The notes below the pieces were generated by a model. The model saw nothing but the letters and a program-made list of their open reading frames with translations, searched no databases and was not told where the DNA came from. From Sphingomonadales bacterium Ga0077557 (GTDB taxonomy: Bacteria > Pseudomonadota > Alphaproteobacteria > Sphingomonadales > Sphingomonadaceae), in assembly GCA_001464615.1 (NCBI GenBank), contig LNFI01000024.1, positions 1-45,269 of the forward strand: a DNA stretch of 45,269 bases, given 5' to 3'. The position numbers and the translations under genes are program-made. Shown here piece by piece: positions 17,827 through 24,969 of this stretch (its first letter is position 1; every line of letters starts with the position of its first letter).

Positions 17827-18687
17827 ATGAACCCGGTCGTCCAGACATTTTTTGATCCCGCCACTTTCACGGCAACCCATCTTGTCGTCGATACGACCAG
17901 CAAAGTGGCCGCGATCATTGATCCCGTGCTTGATTTCGAACCAAAAGGGGCCAGGCTATCGACACGGTCTGCCGATGCTGTGCTGCAAGCGGTTGCCGAT
18001 CAGGGGCTGACACTGGCCTATGTGCTCGAAACCCATGCCCATGCCGATCATCTGTCGGCGGGTGACCATATCCGCCGGCTGACGGGTGCCCGGCTGGTGA
18101 TCGGTGCTGACATCACCAAGGTTCTCACGGTGTTCGCGCCGATGTTCGACGCTGATGACGTGCCGATCGACGGCAGCCAGTTCGATATTCTGCTGCGTGA
18201 AGGCGACACGCTGCCATTTGGCACGCTGGCGATGGAGATTCTTCATACGCCCGGCCATACGCCAGCCTGCATCACCTATTTGATCGGTGATGCGGCGTTT
18301 GTTGGCGATACCATGTTCATGCCCGATTATGGCACCGCGCGCACTGATTTCCCCGGTGGGGATGCACGCACGCTATATCGATCGATCGAACGCATCCTGG
18401 CGCTTCCCGCCGATACGCGGGTCTTTGTCGGTCATGATTATTTGCCTGCCGATCGCAGTGATTACCGATGGGAAACGAGCGTGGGCGATGAAGCCGCAAA
18501 CAATATCCACTTGCGCAACCAGGTGACTGAAGCGGCGTTTGTCGCAATGCGCGACGCGCGCGATGCAACGCTCGCGCCGCCGACGCTGATTTTACCGGCA
18601 TTGCAGGTCAATATTCGGGCCGGGGCACTGCCGCCGCCATCGCCGTCCGGGAAGACGTTCCTGCAGCTACCGGTAACCTTTGCGTGA
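17827..18687 (+). CDS. blh: persulfide dioxygenase (Blh/ETHE1-like MBL fold)
   Basis: A 286-residue metallo-beta-lactamase-fold protein. The iron ligands are in THAHADH (H70, H72, D74, H75) and in TPGHTPACITYLIGD, followed by FVGDTMFMPDYGTARTDF and VGHDY. These are the signature of ETHE1-type persulfide dioxygenases, which oxidise glutathione persulfide to sulfite. AGGAG precedes the ATG at 17827. It is divergent from the bigR-like gene and completes the pathway sulfide, persulfide, sulfite, export with the rhodanese and TauE proteins. Confidence 0.88.
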   Translation: MNPVVQTFFDPATFTATHLVVDTTSKVAAIIDPVLDFEPKGARLSTRSADAVLQAVADQGLTLAYVLETHAHADHLSAGDHIRRLTGARLVIGADITKVLTVFAPMFDADDVPIDGSQFDILLREGDTLPFGTLAMEILHTPGHTPACITYLIGDAAFVGDTMFMPDYGTARTDFPGGDARTLYRSIERILALPADTRVFVGHDYLPADRSDYRWETSVGDEAANNIHLRNQVTEAAFVAMRDARDATLAPPTLILPALQVNIRAGALPPPSPSGKTFLQLPVTFA

Positions 18688-18723
18688 TCCAAAAAGCAGA
18701 TCCAAAGGGGACGGAGGAACGCT

Positions 18724-18933
18724 CTACCCCAGCACCTCCGCCACCAGATCCTTGCGGCTCAGCTTGCCGATCATTGTCTTGGGCATTGTGTCGCGCACCA
18801 CGACGGCATCGACTTGCTCTACCTTGCCGATCTGCGGGTTCAGCCAGGCTGTCAGCGCCTCGCCGGTCGTATCGGCGCCCTCATTCAGGGTGACATAGGC
18901 GCGGGGGTGTTCGCCGCGATAGCTGTCGGGGAT
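18724..18933 (-). pseudogene. duplicate 3' fragment of the acyl-CoA ligase gene
   Basis: This encodes the last 69 residues (IPDSYRGEHPRAY to VLG) found at the end of the intact ligase at 20491-22179, in register at an offset of exactly 1767 bases. Over 212 bases the two copies differ at 11 positions, and every change is synonymous. The fragment lacks the N-terminal adenylation domain. Upstream it is joined in frame to the remains of a REP-associated transposase. Confidence 0.9.
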
Positions 18934-19194
18934 GCGGCCGGCATAGGCGCGGTGCACCTTCGACAGCGCGCCGCGCAACGCGTCGGGGTGGTCGGGCACC
19001 AGAATCAGACGAACATTGCTGGGCATCAGCACCTACGACCACACCGCCACCCCATGCGCGGCGCACTGTACCGCGAGCAAATTACTGTAAGCGTCTTAGT
19101 CGTCAGTGGAGAAAAAACACTATTGCCGTCCATTGCCGCGCTGCGTCACTTGGTACGCCGTTCCAGGGGGGGCAAAGCGGGCAAGACAAGCCAT
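18931..19194 (-). pseudogene. REP-associated tyrosine transposase (RAYT) remnant
   Basis: One frame from the ATG at 19194 reads MACLARFAPPGTAYQVTQRG, then CFFS, CAAHGVAVWS and LILVPDHPDALRG, ending at HRAYAGRI. This is the N-terminal half of a RAYT (Y1/IS200-type HUH transposase). Three in-frame stops interrupt it (the first at 19120-19122), and the HUH motif normally read as NHVHLI is changed to SNVRLI. The frame then continues into the ligase tail. It cannot be active. Living relatives would act on REP-type hairpins like those elsewhere in the window. Confidence 0.85.
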
Positions 19195-19232
19195 GTATTG
19201 ATGCTACCAACACTTATGTCGCTAGTTAAATT

Positions 19233-19301
19233 AGTGCACTGTCACTGTAATTTAACCGTAATACTGTCAATGTAATTCGTTCACCGTAATTCCGTAATTC
19301 G
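19233..19301 (+). repeat. left-end GTAAT repeat cluster
   Basis: Five GTAAT words, spaced 11, 14, 14 and 8 bases apart, occur in 69 bases starting with the 21-base inverted-repeat block. Near-helical spacing on one strand suggests binding sites for a protein, most simply a transposase at the end of the element. An iteron-like origin is an alternative, but no replication gene is present. Confidence 0.6.
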
Positions 19302-19512
19302 AGAGTTTCATGCGCAAATGGGGATTTTTTCATTTTGGTTTCTAGCTATTTAGAGTCGAATTCCTCGTAAAACGTAACTGTGCGACAGTGTGATTGTTAA
19401 GCTAAAATTAAATATATGGCCGGACAGTAGGACGTCTCAAAGGATTGATTACTAAGCCCGAGTATCCTCCATAACAACAACCTTTTAGTTTGCGCATTAA
19501 TACTGGTCGATG

Positions 19513-20358
19513 TCAGATCGGGTCTGTCAGTCGGGTCCACCCGCGATCTCGCTGTGCGAATGCATCTGGAACAGCGTCCGACTGCCGCAGCATGCGCGCT
19601 CGCGCCTTCGCTTCGGCCTCCGTTTTGTCTCGGCCCGAGGTAATTGCGAAGCTGTTACTGATGCGGGTCCGATAAACAGATGCGTTTTTGGGCGGAAGAC
19701 CGGCACGCTGCAAGCGACCGTTCAACTCCTTTGCAAGGCGTGCCGCCACTTCTGGTTGATTGCCCGGCACAGAAGCTACCACCGCGAACCAGCGGTCGCT
19801 TGTCGCGGCGACGGCAGACTCGGATGCAGCCAGGGCGGAATTTTGGGTTTCAGCGATTGTTGAATTTAAGTAGCGCCCTGGATCGCCAGTTCTTGCCGCC
19901 TCTGCGGCAAGTTCGGACGCTCCATCCTTGTTGTCGGCTGCGGCAGCGTCGCCGGCTCTGCTAACCTGTTGGCACAGCACCTTGCTCACAGCGTGAGTTA
20001 TCTCAAAGCGCTGATCCTCTGAGCAATACGAGCTGAGAACATTGATTTTGACGGACCACTGCGGATCAGAACGGCTGCGCGGCATGTAGTCGAGGAACAG
20101 GGTGATCTCGTCGCGCCGACTCGATAGTGCTTCTCGCAGGTCCTTCTTATCTGCCGCGAACTGTGCAGCCTGCTCGCTCAGCTTCTTTTCGGCGGCGGCA
20201 ACGAGCCTTTGCGCCTCCGACCGCGCCTCACTCTGGCAGCTGGCGACTAGCGCGACCGTAGCAGCGGCGGCAGCGAATACCGTTTTGCTCAAAAAATCAG
20301 CTAGGTCGTTCCAACTTACCGGGCGCGCCAAGCCGGCAATATAGGTTCGCATTCCCAT
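19513..20358 (-). CDS. membrane-anchored coiled-coil protein with SPOR-like C-terminus
   Basis: A 281-residue protein I cannot assign to a named family. After about 24 residues comes a short hydrophobic segment (TVFAAAAATVALVASC), then an Ala/Glu/Lys-rich coiled-coil region of about 45 residues, a middle domain with three cysteines, and a C-terminal 85-residue part. The last starts DRWFAVVASVPGNQPEVAAR and has the WFAVVAS...A...A..L pattern of SPOR-like repeats. The ATG at 20358 has GGGGGA 7 bases upstream. It is the only gene inside the transposon-like segment 19217-20456 and therefore its probable cargo. Confidence 0.7.
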   Translation of the reverse strand: MGMRTYIAGLARPVSWNDLADFLSKTVFAAAAATVALVASCQSEARSEAQRLVAAAEKKLSEQAAQFAADKKDLREALSSRRDEITLFLDYMPRSRSDPQWSVKINVLSSYCSEDQRFEITHAVSKVLCQQVSRAGDAAAADNKDGASELAAEAARTGDPGRYLNSTIAETQNSALAASESAVAATSDRWFAVVASVPGNQPEVAARLAKELNGRLQRAGLPPKNASVYRTRISNSFAITSGRDKTEAEAKARARMLRQSDAVPDAFAQRDRGWTRLTDPI

Positions 20359-20414
20359 CGTCCGGTCCCCCAAACCATTGAACTACTTGCTATCAAATAT
20401 GAATTACAGCGACA

Positions 20415-20435
20415 AAATTACAGCGATATTGCACT
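20415..20435 (-). repeat. right-end copy of the 21-base inverted repeat
   Basis: The reverse complement matches 19233-19253 at 18 of 21 positions. A second GTAAT word (ATTAC at 20403-20407) lies 14 bases further inside, repeating the left-end spacing. The block starts 21 bases from the proposed outer end at 20456, against 16 bases at the left end. Confidence 0.65.
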
Positions 20436-20490
20436 TTATTCTCTCAATTTACGACACTGCAACCGCAGTTCATCATGAATGCTGCAACCG

Positions 20491-22179
20491 CTACCCCAAC
20501 ACCTCCGCCACCAGATCCTTGCGGCTCAGCTTGCCGATCATCGTCTTGGGCATTGTATCGCGCACGACCACGGCGTCGACTTGCTCCACCTTGCCGATCT
20601 GTGGGTTCAGCCAGGCTGTCAGCGCCTCGCCGGTCGTATCGGCGCCCTCATTCAACGTGACATAGGCGCGCGGGTGTTCGCCGCGATAGCTGTCGGGGAT
20701 GCCGATCACTAAGGCCTCCTTCACGGCCGGGTGTTGGTACAGCACCGCCTCGATCTGGCTGGGGAAGACCTTGAAACCGCCAACCGCGATCATGTCCTTC
20801 AGCCGGTCGACGATCTTGACGAAGCCATCGGCGTCGATCTGGCCGACATCGCCAGTGCGCAGCCATTTGGTGCCATCGGTGTCGAACACAAACACATCGG
20901 CGTCCGCGTCGGGGCGGTTCCAATAGCCTTTCATGATCTGCGGCCCGGCGACCAGGATTTCGCCGGGTTCGCCCGCCTGGACGGGAAGCGAGGGGTTCTC
21001 CTTGTCGACCAGGCGGATACGCGTGGCGGGCAGCGGCTGGCCGATCGTCCCGGTCTTGCCCTCCCCCAGATAGGGATTGGCCGACACGACCCCGGACGAT
21101 TCCGACAGGCCATAGCCTTCAACCAACCGGGCCTTGGTCACCTGTTCGAACTTGGTGCGCAGCTCACCTGGCAGCGGCGCGCCGCCCGAAATGCAGACGC
21201 GCAGGCAGGAAAAATCGGTCTTGCCGATCTTCGGATGATCGAGAAGCGCCTGGTACATGGTCGGCACGCCAGGCAGCGATGTTGCCCGCGTTCGCCCGAT
21301 CGCCGCCAGCGCTTGTGCGGCATTGAAGCGCGGCAGCATCACAATGCACCCGCCCGACACCACCGTGCGGTTGAGCACACAGGTATTGGCAAAGACATGG
21401 AACAGCGGCAGCACGCCCAGGATGCGGTCCTCCATGCCGGGTTCGGGGTCGATCGCGTTGACCTGGCGCGCATTGGCGGTGAGGTTCTGGTGAGTCAGCA
21501 TCGCCCCCTTGGGGCTGCCCGTGGTGCCACCGGTATATTGGATCAGCGCAACATCGCTTTCCGGATCGATCGGCACGGGGGGCAACTTGCCGTCATTATC
21601 GATCAGTTTTGAGAACGCAGTGATGCGCGAATCGATGGGCTTTTTGGCGACATCCTTTTGGCTGAACAACCGATAGAGGATCGATTTGCCTGGCGGCAGC
21701 GCGCCCGCTACCGACCCGACGATCAGTCGTTCCAGCGCGCTTTCCTCTAATACTTTCAAAGCAGTAGGGAGTAGTGCGGATGCCGAGATGGTGAACAGCG
21801 CCCGGGTGCCCGAATCCGCTACCTGATGCGCAAGCTCGGCCGGGGAGTAGAGCGGCGAGAAATTCACCACCGTCGCGCCGAGTTTCAAAATCCCGTAATA
21901 AGCGGCGAGATAATGCGGCACATTGGGCAGGAACAGGCCGATCCGGTCGCCCGGCCCATAGCCGAGCGCCTTCAGCCCCTTGGCCACACGGTTGGCCCCG
22001 TCGAGCGTCTCGGCAAAACTATACTGCCGACCGAGAAAATCGATCAGCGGGGCCTTGCCGCCCTTGGCGGCCGCCGAATCGAACATCGCGACCATCGACA
22101 GGGGGGCAAAGGCCTGATCCCAGGCTCCGGGGTGACGATAGGCGTGGCGCCACGCATTTTCTGGTTCGCAATCGATCAT
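20491..22179 (-). CDS. long-chain fatty acid-CoA ligase (FadD family)
   Basis: A 562-residue acyl-adenylate-forming enzyme that activates a carboxylate with ATP and CoA. The P-loop is YTGGTTGSPKGAMLTH at residues 215-230. Also present are VEGYGLSESSG, the TGDVGQIDADGF hinge region and the C-terminal PKTMIGKLSRKDL with the catalytic Lys. The substrate is probably a medium- or long-chain fatty acid. The start at 22179 lacks a clear ribosome-binding site. Its last 212 bases have a synonymous-only diverged copy at 18724-18935, and the transposon-like element lies just downstream. Confidence 0.92.
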   Translation of the reverse strand: MIDCEPENAWRHAYRHPGAWDQAFAPLSMVAMFDSAAAKGGKAPLIDFLGRQYSFAETLDGANRVAKGLKALGYGPGDRIGLFLPNVPHYLAAYYGILKLGATVVNFSPLYSPAELAHQVADSGTRALFTISASALLPTALKVLEESALERLIVGSVAGALPPGKSILYRLFSQKDVAKKPIDSRITAFSKLIDNDGKLPPVPIDPESDVALIQYTGGTTGSPKGAMLTHQNLTANARQVNAIDPEPGMEDRILGVLPLFHVFANTCVLNRTVVSGGCIVMLPRFNAAQALAAIGRTRATSLPGVPTMYQALLDHPKIGKTDFSCLRVCISGGAPLPGELRTKFEQVTKARLVEGYGLSESSGVVSANPYLGEGKTGTIGQPLPATRIRLVDKENPSLPVQAGEPGEILVAGPQIMKGYWNRPDADADVFVFDTDGTKWLRTGDVGQIDADGFVKIVDRLKDMIAVGGFKVFPSQIEAVLYQHPAVKEALVIGIPDSYRGEHPRAYVTLNEGADTTGEALTAWLNPQIGKVEQVDAVVVRDTMPKTMIGKLSRKDLVAEVLG

Positions 22180-22246
22180 TTACATGGGTGTAAGCACCGT
22201 CACGTAACGGTGCAAGCCAGCCTGAGTGTCATCAATGATGATTGCT

Positions 22247-22444
22247 TCAGATGAAGCGCTTGGCGGTCCAGGTGACGAGCAGCGACACGGCCATGACACC
22301 AATGTCGACCGCCGCACTCACTTGCTGCGGGGCCCGGTCACCGGCCTCATGCGTCATGATCCGGATATCAGCGGATGGGTGCCGCAGCGATACAATCGCC
22401 AGCAGCGCAACAAACCCAGCCAGTGCAATACGACGATTACGCAT
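22247..22444 (-). CDS. small membrane protein of unknown function
   Basis: A 65-residue protein with two hydrophobic segments (ALAGFVALLAIVSL near residues 7-20 and IGVMAVSLLVTWTA near 48-61) separated by a polar stretch with two histidines. AGGAGG lies 10 bases before the ATG, which makes it a credible gene despite its size. No family recognised. It lies between the ligase and diguanylate cyclase genes on the same strand. Confidence 0.6.
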   Translation of the reverse strand: MRNRRIALAGFVALLAIVSLRHPSADIRIMTHEAGDRAPQQVSAAVDIGVMAVSLLVTWTAKRFI

Positions 22445-22504
22445 GGCGCATCGACCTCCTGGCGCAATATTTACCGTAATCGTGGCGCGGGCACAAGATG
22501 ATGC

Positions 22505-24217
22505 TTAAGCGGCAAGCGCCATATTGTGGCGCGCGCAATCACGCCCTTCGGTTTTGGCGGCAAACAGCGCGCGATCAGCGCGTCGATAGAGCTTTTTCCA
22601 GTCGATCTCGCTGGTCAGCGGCCCAGCCGCAGTGCCGATGCTGGCGGTAACGGTCAGATCGAACGGCATGCGTTCTGCGCGCAACCGATCGAGAATCGCA
22701 TTGGCGTCAATCGGCTCCCCGGCGGGTAGAACGATGGCAAATTCCTCGCCGCCGATCCGCGCCACCAGCGCTTCTGCTGGCAATGACGCCCGTAGCGATC
22801 GGGCGAACACGCGCAGCACCTCGTCACCGCCATCATGGCCGATCGTCTCGTTGACCGTTTTGAAATGATCGAGATCGGCAATCATCAGCACATGATCGCC
22901 CTGGCGTCCGATCGCCCGATCCAGAAAGGATCGGCGATTGAGCAGGCCGGTCAGCGGGTCGGTATCGGCCAGCGCCCGGGCGGCAAGTTCCTGAACGCGG
23001 GCATCGTCGCGTTCGCGGCTCAGCATGCGGATGCGATAGGATATCGCCAAGGATGACAACAGCGCCTCGCTGGTCATCGCCAGAATTGTCGAGTTATCGA
23101 CCCAGAAGCTCCAGTTCAGGAGATTGAGGCTGTTGGCCACGCGTAGCCCGGCAAAGATGATCGGCGCGGCCCAGGTAATGGCGAAGACCCGAAGATAGCT
23201 GCTCTTTGTCCGCCACGCCCGCCACAGCACGGCGGGGATCAGCGCGACCATCGCCAGAAACGAGAAGGCGAAGAATTTGTGGAGGGCAAGCGCTTGCCAG
23301 GGGACCAGCAGGGCGAAGCTCAGGCCGCTGGTCATCAGCATAACCGTCACCAGTCGCACCGCTACGCCGATCCAGCCGGCAAAGACGCGGGGTTCGAAAT
23401 AGCTGCGTGCAAAGAGCAGCGCCAAGCTCGCCGACGAAGACAGCATCAGATAATTGATCCGGATGCGGTCCATATCCGGCATGGACGGCCACAGCCATGC
23501 GAGAGCGCCCGATGATGACAGGGTGTAGATCATCAAGGTGACGACCATCAGGCAGTAGATGATCTGGAAATCATGCTTCATCGCCCGCCACATCGCCAGG
23601 TTATGCACCAGCAAAGCGACGCATAACCCGCCAAAAGCAGCGTAGAGCGCCGCCATGAACAGGTTGTTCAGCGCGCTTTCCTCGCGCGTCGCGGTCTGCG
23701 CCCCGACCACGATCCCGCGCAGATTGGATGCACCTTCGATTTTCCAGAGCAGCTGGACCAGCGGGGCAGGGTGGGCAGGAATCGCCTGTTCGACAATGGC
23801 GCCAAGCTGAAGGTGGCGCGAAACATCGCCGCGACCCAGCGGTAGCGCCACGATCGCGCCATCGGCAAAGCGGCCGTAGAGCGTCGAATGGCGTTGCCAG
23901 ATGGCGGCGGTCCGCACGCTTAGCGGTGTGGCTGCGCGGGTGCTGATCGGCAAATGCGAGGCGAGTACCCAGAAATCGCCGCGTCCAAATTGCGTCTGTG
24001 GGGTGCTGCAATCAAACGCAGCAGGCGATCGGAAAAGCCGGGCCGGCGCGTCGCCCGAAGCGACTGGCTTGATACATAGTTTCAGCGGGGTGCTGCCCAG
24101 GCCGATTTGCGCTGCCGCCGGGTTCGCCAAGCCGACGATACCCACCATTAATATCAACAAGTAAAGGGGGGACAAAAATCGATAGGCTGAGCGGAAGATC
24201 ATCCAGCAGATATACAT
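22505..24217 (-). CDS. membrane-bound diguanylate cyclase (7TM-DISM + GGDEF)
   Basis: A 570-residue sensor-cyclase. A hydrophobic N-terminus (residues 6-36) is followed by an extracytoplasmic 7TMR-DISM-type domain (about 37-185), seven membrane segments (about 190-385), a short coiled coil and a GGDEF domain (about 410-570). The active-site loop is GGEEF (489-493), a functional variant, with DTDPLTGLLNRRSF at the domain start. The position where cyclases carry the RxxD inhibitory site reads PAEA, so product feedback is probably absent. It makes cyclic di-GMP in response to an unknown periplasmic signal. The start codon is uncertain. Confidence 0.9.
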   Translation of the reverse strand: MYICWMIFRSAYRFLSPLYLLILMVGIVGLANPAAAQIGLGSTPLKLCIKPVASGDAPARLFRSPAAFDCSTPQTQFGRGDFWVLASHLPISTRAATPLSVRTAAIWQRHSTLYGRFADGAIVALPLGRGDVSRHLQLGAIVEQAIPAHPAPLVQLLWKIEGASNLRGIVVGAQTATREESALNNLFMAALYAAFGGLCVALLVHNLAMWRAMKHDFQIIYCLMVVTLMIYTLSSSGALAWLWPSMPDMDRIRINYLMLSSSASLALLFARSYFEPRVFAGWIGVAVRLVTVMLMTSGLSFALLVPWQALALHKFFAFSFLAMVALIPAVLWRAWRTKSSYLRVFAITWAAPIIFAGLRVANSLNLLNWSFWVDNSTILAMTSEALLSSLAISYRIRMLSRERDDARVQELAARALADTDPLTGLLNRRSFLDRAIGRQGDHVLMIADLDHFKTVNETIGHDGGDEVLRVFARSLRASLPAEALVARIGGEEFAIVLPAGEPIDANAILDRLRAERMPFDLTVTASIGTAAGPLTSEIDWKKLYRRADRALFAAKTEGRDCARHNMALAA

Positions 24218-24273
24218 TGGCTATGGCAAAGATTGGGTAAAGATTGGCAACAATCGGGTTGGGGCGCCGCCAT

Positions 24274-24304
24274 GGCCCCGACGCTGCGCGGCAGCATCGG
24301 GGCC
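24274..24304 (-). terminator. hairpin after the UrcA gene
   Basis: GGCCCCGACGCTGC pairs with GCAGCATCGGGGCC (14 bp, one mismatch) around a 3-base loop, 17 bases past the UrcA stop on the minus strand. There is no T-tract, so termination would depend on Rho or be partial. It also insulates the diguanylate cyclase gene. Confidence 0.45.
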
Positions 24305-24320
24305 GGTATGGCAATGCCGC

Positions 24321-24671
24321 TCAATGCGAGCCGGACTGGCCCTCAACCGCTGCGACCTCTACGCGCCCCTGCGCTGCGCCCACGCGTTGGGCGAGCTGAC
24401 GGCGAGCATCGTTGAGCGCCGCGTCGCGGCAAGCGCGATCAATCCGGCCAACGGCGATGCTGGGACGGTCATCCGGCGTGCAAACCCGATCAGCGGCGCG
24501 GGCAAGCCGTGCTTCTATACGCAGGCGACCGGATTTGGTCATCAAATCGGCCGGGTCGAATGCGATGATCAGGCGTTGCCGATCCTCGCCTGTAGTTTGG
24601 CCAAAAGCGGGGGCGATAAGGGCAGCTGCGAGCAGGGCAGCAACCGACAGCCGATGAGTCATGATCGACAT
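24321..24671 (-). CDS. UrcA family protein, exported
   Basis: A 116-residue protein with a signal peptide (about residues 1-24, cleavage near APAFGQ). The UrcA pattern follows: IIAFDPADLMTKSGRLRIEA, then RAADRVC and RACRDAAL, where the two cysteines would form a disulfide. This small periplasmic family is common in sphingomonads and has no known function. AGGAG lies 6 bases before the ATG. It seems to be transcribed alone. Confidence 0.85.
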   Translation of the reverse strand: MSIMTHRLSVAALLAAALIAPAFGQTTGEDRQRLIIAFDPADLMTKSGRLRIEARLARAADRVCTPDDRPSIAVGRIDRACRDAALNDARRQLAQRVGAAQGRVEVAAVEGQSGSH

Positions 24672-24930
24672 GGTGATCTCCTGGGAAGGGGGGATTGTCC
24701 GCAGTATTTGCTGCGTGACGCGCCTCCTCTAGCCGCGGCGAGAGGCTTCCTGATGACCCGGTCGTGACGAAGAGGCGAATAAATTGAGACAGTTATGCTG
24801 CCGCGTCGGCGCTGAGATCAGTCTGGTCGATTTCTGCGCGGTACAATCTGGTGCGCCATTGCCCGCAACGTTCCGGGCCGGTGCGGCGATCACTTTGCCG
24901 CAACAGATGCGACCATAGGATAGTGCTTAT
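24672..24930. other. intergenic region without a recognised gene
   Basis: About 260 bases between the UrcA start and the ClpA terminator. It presumably holds the UrcA promoter. I see no small open frame with a ribosome-binding site and no RNA-like structure apart from the hairpin at 24931. Confidence 0.5.
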
Positions 24931-24963
24931 CGGCGCGAGGGGAACCCCGTCCCCCTCGCGCCG
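24931..24963 (-). terminator. strong hairpin after clpA
   Basis: CGGCGCGAGGGG and CCCCTCGCGCCG form a perfect 12-bp stem with a 9-base loop, 6 bases past the clpA stop on the minus strand. There is no U-tract, but the position and stability fit the 3' end of the clpA message. Confidence 0.6.
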
Positions 24964-24969
24964 AGCCTT

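Larger units (their letters stand above)
19217..20456. mobile_element. transposon-like element with TGTCG ends (TnsB/TniA type, putative)
   Basis: The proposed ends are TGTCG at 19217 and CGACA at 20456. Inside them a 21-base block at 19233-19253 is matched by the reverse complement of 20415-20435 at 18 of 21 positions. GTAAT words repeat next to it: five at the left (starting 19247, 19258, 19272, 19286, 19294) and two at the right in inverted orientation. TGT...ACA ends with repeated subterminal sites are typical of the Mu/Tn7/TniA transposase superfamily. There is no transposase gene, so it would be mobilised in trans. Flanking pentamers differ (ACTTA and CTGCA), so no target duplication is seen. 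The interior is AT-richer than its surroundings; 19302-19512 shows no gene. Confidence 0.55.

Noticed and set aside
18724..19032. Reading 18724-19032 as a real 102-residue gene
   Set aside because: It is the junction of a transposase remnant and a duplicated ligase tail. Neither part is a complete domain, and upstream stops are in the same frame.
19081..19512. CRISPR array suggested by recurring GTAAT words
   Set aside because: The repeats are 5-9 bases with 8-14 base spacing, much too short for a CRISPR, and are inverted at the other end of the element.
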